A DNA stretch of 6,124 nt, from positions 1 through 6,124 of the forward strand of contig CANDSI010000070.1 in NCBI GenBank assembly GCA_947388575.1, in the 5' to 3' direction. The DNA comes from an uncultured Mycoplasma sp. GTDB taxonomy: Bacteria > Bacillota_I > Bacilli_A > RF39 > UBA660. Shown one piece after another: positions 1 to 5,661 of this stretch. The notes under the pieces are model-generated. The model ran no database searches. It saw nothing but the letters and a program-made list of their open reading frames with translations, and was not told the origin of the DNA. Positions within the stretch are counted from its first letter, which is position 1. Each line of letters starts with the position of its first letter. A program made the position numbers and the translations under genes.

Positions 1-1670
1 GCCTCACTTACATTATCCGCATACATAATTACATGCCCATTTTCATTTCTAGCGCATCTTCCTATTGTTTGGATTAATGAACGCTCACTTCGTAAAAATC
101 CTTGTTTATCAGCGTCTAATATACATATCAAACTAACTTCTGGTATATCTATTCCTTCACGAAGTAAATTTATTCCAACTACACAATCATACATTCCTAA
201 ACGTAAGTCGTGAATTATTTTTAATCTTTCTAACGTTTTTATTTCACTATGTAAATATGCAACTTTGATACCCATTTCTTTTAAATAATTTGTTAACTCT
301 TCACTCATTCTTATAGTTAACGTTGTAATTAATACTCGTTCATTTTTTTCTTTCCTGATATTTATTTCATTTATTATATCATCTATTTGTCCCATACTTG
401 GTTTTATTTCAATAGTTGGGTCTAATAATCCAGTTGGTCTTATTATTTGCTCTACATATTCATTATTTGTATGTTCTAACTCATAGTCTCCTGGTGTTGC
501 TGATACATATATTGCTTGATTAATCTTTTTTTCAAACTCTTCATAATTAAGAGGTCTATTATCTAGGGCACTTGGTAATCTAAAACCATAATCTACTAAA
601 ACCGTTTTACGCATTTTATCACCATTATACATACCACGCACTTGAGGAAGTGTTACGTGAGATTCGTCAACTACTAATAAAAAATCTTTAGGAAAAAAGT
701 CTATTAAACAAGTTGGGGTCTCGCCTGGTCCTCGTAGAGCTAAATGTCTTGAATAGTTTTCAACTCCACTACAAAATCCAGTTTCTTTTAACATTTCAAT
801 GTCATAATTTGTTCTTTCTCGAAGTCTTTGCTCTTCTAATAATTTGTTATTTTCTTTTAATTCTTTTAACCTTTCATCTAATTCAGCTTCAATCCTTTTT
901 ATTGCTTCCTCTAATTTTTCAGGACTTGTAACAAAGTGGGAAGCTGGAGATATTGTAATAGTTTTTTTATCAGATATGATAACACCTGTTACGGGGTCAA
1001 ATGTTGATATTCTTTCTACAGTATCGCCAAATAATTCAATTCTTATTCCATAAGCGTGTTCATTAACTGGTATGATATCAATAATATCTCCTCTAGCACG
1101 AAAGGTTCCGCGATGGAAATCAATATCACTACGCTCATAAGTCATATCTACTAATCTATTTATAATTGCATTTCTTTTAATATTATCTCCAACTGTTAAT
1201 ATAAGTCTGGCTTTTTCATATTCTTCTCTTTCTCCTATACCATATATACAAGATACACTTGATACTACTATAACATCATTGTAGTTAATTAAAGCACTAG
1301 TTGCTCCATGTCTTAATTCATCTATCTCGTCATTAATTGAGGAATCTTTCTCGATATATGTATCACTTGAAGGAACATATGCTTCTGGTTGGTAATAATC
1401 ATAATAACTAACAAAATACTCAACATGATTCTCTGGAAAGAATTCTTTAAGTTCTGTGTACAACTGACCAGCCAAAGTTTTGTTGTGTGCTAAAACTAAA
1501 GTTGGCTTGTTAACTTCCTTAATTACATTTGCAATTGTAAATGTCTTACCAGTACCTGTTGCACCCAGTAAAACCTGTTCTTTCTTGCCATTTTTGATTC
1601 CCTCAACCAACTCTTTTATAGCCTCTGGTTGGTCTCCAGATGGCTCAAATTTTGATACTAATTTAAACAT
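1..1670 (-). CDS. uvrB: UvrABC excinuclease subunit B, 3' end cut by the window edge
   Basis: UvrB is the DNA-loading helicase-like subunit of bacterial nucleotide excision repair: it receives damaged DNA from UvrA, verifies the lesion and recruits UvrC. The reading frame is open from the ATG at 1670 to base 1, giving 556 complete codons. Visible motifs are Walker A GATGTGKT (about residues 36-43), the damage-probing beta-hairpin [12 protein letters not shown] (about 90-101), the Walker B-type DESH at about 335-338, SATPGDYE, and the helicase motif VI stretch QTIGRCARN near the end. Family members are about 660 residues, so roughly the last 100, including the C-terminal UVR motif that contacts UvrC, lie outside the window. 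The start is fixed by a strong AAGGAGGG ribosome binding site at 1675-1682. Nothing suggests damage to the gene. It is presumably the chromosomal neighbour of the mobile genes to its right. Confidence 0.97.
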   Translation of the reverse strand, partial: MFKLVSKFEPSGDQPEAIKELVEGIKNGKKEQVLLGATGTGKTFTIANVIKEVNKPTLVLAHNKTLAGQLYTELKEFFPENHVEYFVSYYDYYQPEAYVPSSDTYIEKDSSINDEIDELRHGATSALINYNDVIVVSSVSCIYGIGEREEYEKARLILTVGDNIKRNAIINRLVDMTYERSDIDFHRGTFRARGDIIDIIPVNEHAYGIRIELFGDTVERISTFDPVTGVIISDKKTITISPASHFVTSPEKLEEAIKRIEAELDERLKELKENNKLLEEQRLRERTNYDIEMLKETGFCSGVENYSRHLALRGPGETPTCLIDFFPKDFLLVVDESHVTLPQVRGMYNGDKMRKTVLVDYGFRLPSALDNRPLNYEEFEKKINQAIYVSATPGDYELEHTNNEYVEQIIRPTGLLDPTIEIKPSMGQIDDIINEINIRKEKNERVLITTLTIRMSEELTNYLKEMGIKVAYLHSEIKTLERLKIIHDLRLGMYDCVVGINLLREGIDIPEVSLICILDADKQGFLRSERSLIQTIGRCARNENGHVIMYADNVSE

Positions 1671-1674
1671 AATG

Positions 1675-1682
1675 CCCTCCTT
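1675..1682 (-). promoter_or_regulatory. Shine-Dalgarno site of uvrB
   Basis: AAGGAGGG on the minus strand, ending 4 nt before the ATG at 1670. It is a near-perfect complement of the 16S rRNA 3' end and decides the uvrB start. Confidence 0.9.
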
Positions 1683-1747
1683 AATATGATTATTCTCAAC
1701 CAATGAAAATTCGTACATTAGATTTTTATTTTTTTATATTTTAGCCT

Positions 1748-1765
1748 GTGTACGACATTGTACAC
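1748..1765. promoter_or_regulatory. Palindromic operator candidate upstream of uvrB
   Basis: A perfect inverted repeat, GTGTAC-N6-GTACAC. On the minus strand it lies between a TTGGTG hexamer (a possible -35) and TAAAAT (a possible -10, with a long 19-nt spacer), where a repressor would block transcription. uvrB belongs to the LexA/SOS regulon in many bacteria, so a LexA-type repressor is the natural candidate. However, the usual Gram-positive SOS box GAAC-N4-GTTC is not seen in this leader. The symmetry is seen directly; the repressor identity is inference. Confidence 0.4.
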
Positions 1766-1861
1766 CAATTGGCCACAAAAATATTAGATAACACTAAATA
1801 ACTTTTTCTAATCTATTTTAACACAGAAATAAACCATTGTATATTGCTTTTTTATTAGTAT

Positions 1862-3151
1862 TTACGGGACTTCTCTTTTTATTAGCAAATTTAGGTTTAA
1901 GTCAATTATTTCTATTTTTGTATCTTTTTTATGATATGTTTTCGCAATGATAGAATTTAAAAAATTCGTACAATCTATAACTATGTCATGAACATTAAAA
2001 TAGTTATTTAAAGTAATCATTGTGGAAGAATGTCCAAGTAATGTGGATACTGCTTTTAAGCTACCATTATTCATTAAAATTAAAGTTGTGTAAGTGTGTC
2101 TTAAGTCATGAAATCTTATTTTAGGCAAATTATTATCTTCTAGTAATTTAATAAAATATGGTCTTACAAAGCCTCTACTTCTGGAATGCCCATACGTAGA
2201 ACAACATATATAATTTTCATCTATAAATAGATTGGTTTTATCATTAATTCTTCTTCTCTTATTCTTTTCATATTTTATCCTTTCTTCTAATAATGCTTCA
2301 TACAACATATCTGGTATATCAATTTCTCTTTTACTTGATCTTGTTTTTAGTTTTATTTCTTGCTTTGTTATTGTTTTCTTCTTGCATTCTTCTTTATTCT
2401 TATTTGGATCTACTCCTAACTGCCTTGTTATATATATCTTTTTTTTACTCCAATCAATATCCGTATATTTTAAACCATGAATTTCTGATTTTCTTAAACC
2501 TGTTAATAATGCGAATAATATTTCCAAATATATTGGTGTACTCTTACTTGCTTCTATTAATATTTTTGTTTGCTCTATCGTTAATGTTTTACTGGTATCT
2601 ATATTTAATACACCATATTGTTTTTCTTCTTCATTCTTTTGTATTTTAACTCCTATAGTTGGATTTACTCTTGTTAAATTGTTTTCTTTTGTATATTGAA
2701 ACATTATTCCCAGTACATATTTTATTATACGTAGCACAGAAGATTTATCTGTCGCTTTATTATAAAAATTTGTTATATGTCCTATATTAATTGTTGTTAA
2801 ATACATTTCTTTAAAAAATGGTATAGCATAGTTCTTAATAACGTTCCTATATGACATATACGAGTTATATGCTATGTTAGGTTTACTTATTTGTTCAAGC
2901 CATGCTATAGCAAAATCTTTAAACTTTATATTTCCATAATAAACAAATTTGTTATTTTTAATATCTGCTACTGCATTGTCTCTTGCTTCTTTTGCCTCAC
3001 TCTTTTTTTTAAAACCACCAAATTGGTGTATTCTAATAGTGTCGTCTGCATATTCAAACTTTATTTTATAACCATATTTATCCTTTAATCTTGTTACATT
3101 ATATACATGATATTTAATTGGTTTCTTTGTTAATTCTGCTAAGTTTAACAT
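1862..3151 (-). CDS. Tyrosine recombinase (phage/ICE-type integrase), distal copy
   Basis: A 429-residue site-specific recombinase of the tyrosine family, expected to catalyse integration and excision of a mobile element. Residues about 10-70 resemble the arm-binding N-terminal domain, about 75-170 form the SAM-like core-binding domain, and about 185-400 form the catalytic domain. All catalytic positions appear present: R220 in TGLRKSE, K269 in LKTRSSKREI, H348 and R351 in HDLRH, H374 in LLGHSS, and the nucleophile Y384. Length is normal for Tn916/Tn1549-like integrases, with a lysine-rich C-terminal tail of about 25 residues. The ATG at 3151 lies inside the stop region of the preceding integrase (7-nt overlap, ATGTTAA), with an AAGGTG site upstream, so translation is probably coupled. 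It is the last gene of the xis-integrase operon and runs towards uvrB. Confidence 0.93.
   Translation of the reverse strand: MLNLAELTKKPIKYHVYNVTRLKDKYGYKIKFEYADDTIRIHQFGGFKKKSEAKEARDNAVADIKNNKFVYYGNIKFKDFAIAWLEQISKPNIAYNSYMSYRNVIKNYAIPFFKEMYLTTINIGHITNFYNKATDKSSVLRIIKYVLGIMFQYTKENNLTRVNPTIGVKIQKNEEEKQYGVLNIDTSKTLTIEQTKILIEASKSTPIYLEILFALLTGLRKSEIHGLKYTDIDWSKKKIYITRQLGVDPNKNKEECKKKTITKQEIKLKTRSSKREIDIPDMLYEALLEERIKYEKNKRRRINDKTNLFIDENYICCSTYGHSRSRGFVRPYFIKLLEDNNLPKIRFHDLRHTYTTLILMNNGSLKAVSTLLGHSSTMITLNNYFNVHDIVIDCTNFLNSIIAKTYHKKDTKIEIIDLNLNLLIKREVP
3145..3151 (-). other. 7-nt overlap between the two integrase genes
   Basis: The minus-strand sequence ATGTTAA contains the start codon of the distal integrase and the TAA stop of the proximal one in different frames. 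Such an overlap implies translation from one mRNA and probably fixed stoichiometry of the two recombinases. Confidence 0.9.
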
Positions 3152-4329
3152 AGCGCACCTTCTATTGAACCATTTTTATATATATCGTTAATATAAGATA
3201 ATATTTTATTTCTACCATCAACAATTTCACAATAATATTCAAATGTTGTATGCACACTAGAATGCCCTAAAAAAGCTGATATCTTAGCCAATTCAGTTCC
3301 TTCCTCTAATAGCATTGTTGCACACATATGCCTTAAAGAATGCACTGTAATATGTGGCAAAGACACTATTTTACATATTCTTGCTATTGCGTCATTTAAT
3401 GATGTTAAACCATGTGGTTTTCCATTTTTTTGACAACTAATATAATCATTATCATTATAATTTGGTGATAGTTTTTTTATTTTTTCTACTTCCACTTTTC
3501 GTTTTAATATTTCTTCTAATACTAAGTCTGGAAGTTTAAATTTTCTAATACTATTTTTAGTTTTTGGGGTGCTTTCCTTTAGTTGAGTATTCAATACTTT
3601 TGAAGTCCCTTTTTCAATTGTCTTCTCTATAATTAATTGTCTTTGTACAAATAATACTTTATTTTCAAAATCTATATCTGAAAACTTTAAACCTAAAATT
3701 TCAGCCTTTCTTAGTCCACAATATAATCCTAATAATATTTCTAAAAACCATTGTGTATTCTCTGCTTGTTCTAAAAGTTTTGATTGTTCAGATAAATTTA
3801 ATACTGTAATTCTTGGCTTTTCACGATGAAACTTTTTTATTTCTTCAACATAATCGTAATTAATTAATCCCATAGAAAAAGCATCTTTTATTGCCATTCT
3901 TATATAACTACTAGCTGCTACACCACTATATTTTGTTCTTTTTGCTGCAATATTCAAGATATTATCAAAATAATCAGCTGTTGCTAGATCTAATCTTATA
4001 TCATAGATAATTGATGGTATTATTAAGTCATAGACAATATATGCGCCTATAGATTTTGTATTCGGTTGAATCCTTAAGGAATATATTTCTTCAAACCAAT
4101 ATTCAAAAAATGCTTTAACATACATTTCTTTTTTTACTATATACTTTTTACATTGTTCTTTAAACTGCTCTTCGTATATTTTATAACTAGCTACTGCTTC
4201 TTCTTCAGTTTTAAATCCTCCTTTTTTTCTATATAGAATTTTACATTCAGGACTTATTATTTTATATCTATGACACCATGATTTTCTTTCAAAAAAAGCT
4301 TTTTTACTTTTGCCTTTAATTAAAGCCAT
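3145..4329 (-). CDS. Tyrosine recombinase (phage/ICE-type integrase), proximal copy
   Basis: A 394-residue tyrosine recombinase. Residues about 10-60 form an AP2-like arm-binding domain (pattern SWCHRYKI followed by GGFKTEEEA), about 65-165 the SAM-like core-binding domain, and about 175-385 the catalytic domain. Catalytic residues are R207 in CGLRKAE, probably K256 in STPKTKNSIRKF, H330 and R333 in HSLRH, H356 in FLGHSS, and Y366 as nucleophile (the second Tyr of EYY, by alignment with the downstream copy). It closely parallels the downstream integrase in layout and in the stretches GLRKxEIxGLK and RQL, so the two look like diverged paralogues. The start ATG follows the stop of the excisionase-like gene by 2 nt and has GAGGAA upstream inside that gene. 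Both recombinases look intact, so they may work as a pair rather than one being decay. Confidence 0.93.
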   Translation of the reverse strand: MALIKGKSKKAFFERKSWCHRYKIISPECKILYRKKGGFKTEEEAVASYKIYEEQFKEQCKKYIVKKEMYVKAFFEYWFEEIYSLRIQPNTKSIGAYIVYDLIIPSIIYDIRLDLATADYFDNILNIAAKRTKYSGVAASSYIRMAIKDAFSMGLINYDYVEEIKKFHREKPRITVLNLSEQSKLLEQAENTQWFLEILLGLYCGLRKAEILGLKFSDIDFENKVLFVQRQLIIEKTIEKGTSKVLNTQLKESTPKTKNSIRKFKLPDLVLEEILKRKVEVEKIKKLSPNYNDNDYISCQKNGKPHGLTSLNDAIARICKIVSLPHITVHSLRHMCATMLLEEGTELAKISAFLGHSSVHTTFEYYCEIVDGRNKILSYINDIYKNGSIEGALC

Positions 4330-4331
4330 GT

Positions 4332-4535
4332 TTATTCCTCTTTACTAGTGATACAATTTAGCCAGCTATCAAAAGACGTTTTTGGTATTTTATAAATCTT
4401 ACCTATCTTAATAACCCTAAATGGAGTTTGCTTTTTATATACTTCATCCAAGTAGTTATATAAGATATTTCTTCCTAATCCTAATATTTTTTGGACTTCA
4501 GATGCACTATATACTTTTTTTTCTTGAATTATCAT
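4332..4535 (-). CDS. Excisionase-like small HTH protein
   Basis: A 67-residue DNA-binding protein with the MerR-like winged-helix pattern of excisionases (HTH_17 type): YSASEVQKILGLGRNILYNYL at about residues 9-29 as the helix-turn-helix, then FRVIKIGKIYKIPKTSFDSWL (about 39-59) as the wing and following helix. Proteins of this size directly upstream of a tyrosine integrase usually act as Xis, bending attachment-site DNA to favour excision, and may also repress their own promoter. The ATG at 4535 is preceded by an AGAGGTG site. It is the first gene of a three-gene operon, with 2 nt separating it from the first integrase. The role as Xis rests on context and fold; a purely regulatory role is possible. 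Confidence 0.82.
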   Translation of the reverse strand: MIIQEKKVYSASEVQKILGLGRNILYNYLDEVYKKQTPFRVIKIGKIYKIPKTSFDSWLNCITSKEE

Positions 4536-4601
4536 ATAGCACCTCTGTAATAACTGCTAATCACGCTAAAAGAATAACATTTAATTTTATTTAATACGAA
4601 C

Positions 4602-4622
4602 GTATAAAAACTTATTTTATAC
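4602..4622. repeat. Perfect 8-bp inverted repeat upstream of xis
   Basis: GTATAAAA (4602-4609) and TTTTATAC (4615-4622) with a 5-nt spacer. It overlaps the shorter palindrome at 4594-4605, so three related half-sites follow each other, a pattern typical of operators. It could alternatively form an AT-rich hairpin in the leader RNA. Confidence 0.6.
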
Positions 4623-4639
4623 ACTTGACTTTTTCTCCT

Positions 4640-4679
4640 TTCGCACTGCATAAATTTTGTTACTACTTATTCGTACTGC
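4640..4679. repeat. Imperfect 10-bp direct repeat, 30 bp apart
   Basis: TTCGCACTGC (4640-4649) and TTCGTACTGC (4670-4679) differ at one position. They are spaced about three DNA turns apart and are GC-richer than their surroundings. Spaced direct repeats beside xis/int genes can be arm-type or Xis sites; the binding protein here is unknown. Confidence 0.45.
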
Positions 4680-4681
4680 TT

Positions 4682-5026
4682 TTATATTTTTAGTCCTAAT
4701 GCTAAAAGCAATTTAGAATCTATCTCTTTCATCTTTTCCTTTGATAGCTTACATACGTATTTTCTTAATCTACTTTTATCTAATACTCTTATTTGTTCAC
4801 TTAATGCTGTAGAATCATATTCTATATTATTACCTTTGGGTATTTTAATATGTGTTGGTAATTTTCCTTTTTTAGTTGTTATAGGAATAGCAATGATAGT
4901 TTTACTAAAATAGTTCCCTACATTATTTTGAACTACAACAATTGGCCTTATTCCACCTTCTTCGCTTCCTTTTCTTGGATTCAGATTTGCATAATATACA
5001 TCTCCTCTTTTTATTGTTTTACCCAT
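4682..5026 (-). CDS. mazF: MazF/PemK-family toxin, sequence-specific endoribonuclease
   Basis: A 114-residue MazF-type toxin that, by family knowledge, cleaves single-stranded RNA at short sequence motifs and stops growth when its antitoxin is lost. The family signature is clear: RGDVYYANLNP (about 7-17), GSEEGGIRPIVVVQN (about 20-34), IPITTKKGKLPTHI (about 47-60) and ALSEQIRVLDKSRL (about 74-87). By comparison with Bacillus subtilis MazF (Arg25, Thr48), the catalytic residues should be R27 and T50, and both are present. Length is standard and the gene looks intact. Its ATG shares one base with the TAA stop of the upstream small ORF (TAATG), and the ribosome binding site is weak (AAGAGAG), so translation is probably coupled. 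Position beside xis/int suggests it stabilises the element. The cleavage motif cannot be read from the sequence. Confidence 0.95.
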   Translation of the reverse strand: MGKTIKRGDVYYANLNPRKGSEEGGIRPIVVVQNNVGNYFSKTIIAIPITTKKGKLPTHIKIPKGNNIEYDSTALSEQIRVLDKSRLRKYVCKLSKEKMKEIDSKLLLALGLKI

Positions 5027-5205
5027 TATTTTTCTCTCTTTACTCTATATACTAATTTTTTCTTCTCTTCGGTAGTAAAAGCAAACATTGTTGTGTCATT
5101 AATTATCTCTCTTACTTGTTCTACAGCTTCTTTGCGATTATAAGCCTTCACACTAAAATTAATACTACTTTTTTTATATTTAACATTTACTATAAAATTT
5201 CTCAT
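5026..5205 (-). CDS. Small protein upstream of MazF, putative unconventional antitoxin
   Basis: A 59-residue ORF beginning MRNFIVNVKYKK and ending RVKREK, with an AAAGGA ribosome binding site 6 nt before its ATG. Its TAA stop overlaps the mazF start by one base (TAATG), the arrangement expected of an antitoxin gene. I do not recognise it as an AbrB-type or ribbon-helix-helix MazE. The visible pattern is two short beta strands (about residues 2-10 and 14-21), a helix holding RKEAVEQVREII (about 24-35), then a charged lysine/arginine-rich tail that could neutralise or occupy MazF. The strand-strand-helix start with a KEAVEQV-like motif loosely recalls the small DpnD/PcfM-type fold found on mobile elements. 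The antitoxin role is inferred from position only. Confidence 0.72.
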   Translation of the reverse strand: MRNFIVNVKYKKSSINFSVKAYNRKEAVEQVREIINDTTMFAFTTEEKKKLVYRVKREK

Positions 5206-5220
5206 ATTTTATCCTTTCAT

Positions 5221-5250
5221 TTTATATGTTTAATTATGTAAAAAAGTCAA
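5221..5250 (-). promoter_or_regulatory. Possible promoter of the toxin-antitoxin pair, overlapping the RNA terminator
   Basis: TTGACT (5250-5245) and TATAAA (5226-5221) are separated by 18 nt on the minus strand, a fair sigma-A match. The -35 lies inside the 3' arm of the terminator stem. Against it, the start site would fall only about 9 nt before the antitoxin ATG, leaving a very short leader. Readthrough of the terminator is the alternative route to expression. Confidence 0.3.
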
Positions 5251-5269
5251 AACAAAATATTTTGACTTT
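5240..5269 (-). terminator. Intrinsic terminator of the structured RNA
   Basis: Perfect 10-bp stem AAAGTCAAAA/TTTTGACTTT (5260-5269 with 5243-5252) and a 7-nt loop. On the minus strand it ends in an unbroken run of six T residues (5245-5240). The plus strand lacks a T tract after the stem, so it works for minus-strand transcripts. It ends the structured RNA locus 35 nt before the antitoxin start. Confidence 0.75.
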
Positions 5270-5432
5270 AATTGTAATATTTAATTTTACTTCTGTTATA
5301 GATATTTTTCTTAGTACCCTCTATAGGGATCATATTAAACAACTATCAGCTAAATAGTTTCATGGGAATTTCACCCCCCTGTGGTTCTCACAGAACTGCT
5401 TCCATTACTTATAGTTGTGGCTAAGCAGAAGT
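5240..5432 (-). ncRNA. Candidate structured small RNA or attenuating leader, family unknown
   Basis: A 190-nt stretch, clearly GC-richer than the surroundings, with no ORF but dense pairing. A perfect TATAAT lies at 5441-5436 and a terminator ends it at 5240. An 8-bp closing stem pairs TACTTCTG (5433-5426) with CAGAAGTA (5295-5288), so the closing helix starts at the predicted transcription start. Inside are CTGCTT/AAGCAG (5428-5423 with 5401-5396), CTGTG-N5-CACAG (5393-5379), a GGG/CCC pair spanning 5379-5364 and CCCT-ATAG-AGGG (5328-5317). ACAACTAT (5418-5411), in the loop of the CTGCTT stem, matches ATAGTTGT (5346-5339), which would make a pseudoknot. The layout suits either an independent small RNA or a leader controlling the MazF pair by attenuation. 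Size and pseudoknot recall families such as raiA RNA, but I cannot assign it to any family. Confidence 0.6.
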
Positions 5433-5435
5433 ATC

Positions 5436-5441
5436 ATTATA
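5436..5441 (-). promoter_or_regulatory. -10 box of the structured RNA
   Basis: A perfect TATAAT on the minus strand, 4 nt before the expected start at about 5432. No convincing TTGACA-like -35 lies at normal spacing, so an activator or AT-rich upstream contacts may be needed. Its support is the agreement between the predicted start and the first helix of the RNA. Confidence 0.45.
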
Positions 5442-5454
5442 CTCATTATTTGTC

Positions 5455-5507
5455 ATCGCATTATTAAGTGCTACTTAATATTTATAGCCAAATATTTATC
5501 GCATGCG
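5455..5507. repeat. Nested repeats upstream of the structured RNA
   Basis: ATCGCAT occurs directly repeated at 5455-5461 and 5498-5504, the latter inside the palindrome CGCATGCG (5500-5507). Between them are a stem of 8 bp with a 3-nt loop (5462-5469 with 5473-5480) and an overlapping 7-bp stem (5477-5483 with 5490-5496), which exclude each other. This could be an operator for the RNA promoter or a 5' domain of a longer RNA. No ORF is credible here. Confidence 0.4.
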
Positions 5508-5521
5508 TATTTGCTAACGTG

Positions 5522-5546
5522 CTCATCGTTTCCGAATAATAATGAG
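5522..5546. repeat. Short stem-loop upstream of the structured RNA
   Basis: CTCAT (5522-5526) pairs with ATGAG (5542-5546). On the minus strand the loop holds CGGAAACG, a possible GAAA tetraloop mini-stem. Function is unknown; it would belong to the RNA only if transcription starts further upstream than the TATAAT box. Confidence 0.3.
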
Positions 5547-5603
5547 AAAGTATTTAATATGTGAATATATAATTTTCAAAGAGCATCCCTTACGGAAAGG
5601 AGG

Positions 5604-5630
5604 ATGAAAGGGAGTTAAACTCCCTTTCAT
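5604..5630. terminator. Strong stem-loop after the sigma-like gene, terminator candidate
   Basis: A perfect 13-bp inverted repeat, ATGAAAGGGAGTT (5604-5616) with AACTCCCTTTCAT (5618-5630) around one base. It lies 31 nt after the sigma-like stop, where a terminator is expected, but neither strand has a proper T run after the stem. A second stem, CATCC (5584-5588) with GGATG (5602-5606), shares three bases with it, so the two compete. Confidence 0.45.
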
Positions 5631-5661
5631 ATATTTCCTAAATAGTAATTTAAAAGTTAAG

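Larger units (their letters stand above)
1671..1861 (-). other. Gene-free uvrB leader; candidate junction between mobile element and chromosome
   Basis: About 190 bases between the end of the distal integrase and uvrB with no credible ORF on either strand. The sequence is AT-rich and holds a palindromic operator candidate (1748-1765), the palindrome CCAATTGG (1765-1772) and only a weak terminator-like stem after the integrase (TTAG/CTAA around 1783-1796 with a T-rich tail on the minus strand). If the integrase operon marks the end of an inserted element, the attachment site should lie here or just beside it. No tRNA gene is present, and no repeat core can be identified without the other element end. 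Absence of a strong terminator means integrase transcripts could read into uvrB. Confidence 0.5.
4536..4681 (-). promoter_or_regulatory. Control region upstream of the xis-integrase operon
   Basis: This spacer between mazF and the excisionase-like gene carries two linked inverted repeats. One is ATACG-aa-CGTAT (4594-4605). The other is GTATAAAA-N5-TTTTATAC (4602-4609 with 4615-4622), sharing four bases with the first. A direct repeat, TTCGTACTGC at 4670-4679 and TTCGCACTGC at 4640-4649 (9 of 10 identical, 30 bp apart), lies just beyond. These are plausible sites for Xis, an integrase arm domain or a repressor. On the minus strand TATAAA lies within the second repeat and could be a -10, but no good -35 is visible. 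I see no strong terminator after mazF. Confidence 0.5.

Noticed and set aside
713..1689. Plus-strand open frames opposite uvrB
   Set aside because: They are antisense to a clear UvrB frame, lack good ribosome binding sites and encode low-complexity hydrophobic peptides.
1706..1972. 12-bp direct repeat AAAATTCGTACA at 1706-1717 and 1961-1972, considered as an attachment core
   Set aside because: Several 12-bp matches are expected by chance in 6 kb of this base composition, and the second copy lies inside the integrase gene.
2232..3088. Plus-strand hydrophobic open frames opposite the distal integrase
   Set aside because: Leucine/isoleucine/phenylalanine-rich translation is the expected complement of an AT-rich, lysine-rich gene; no start signals.
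4625..4656. Plus-strand TTGACT with CATAAA as a promoter antisense to mazF
   Set aside because: The -10 match is poor and nothing downstream supports a plus-strand transcript.
4928..5143. Plus-strand 71-codon frame across the toxin and antitoxin
   Set aside because: Antisense to the mazF pair, with no ribosome binding site and no recognisable motif.
5226..5343. Plus-strand short frame over the terminator and RNA locus
   Set aside because: About 38 codons, no ribosome binding site, and the DNA is better explained by RNA structure on the minus strand.
5288..5433. Group I intron, T-box or cobalamin riboswitch as identity of the structured RNA
   Set aside because: A GGUGAAAUUCC-like piece recalls cobalamin aptamers, but the other conserved cores of these families are not visible.
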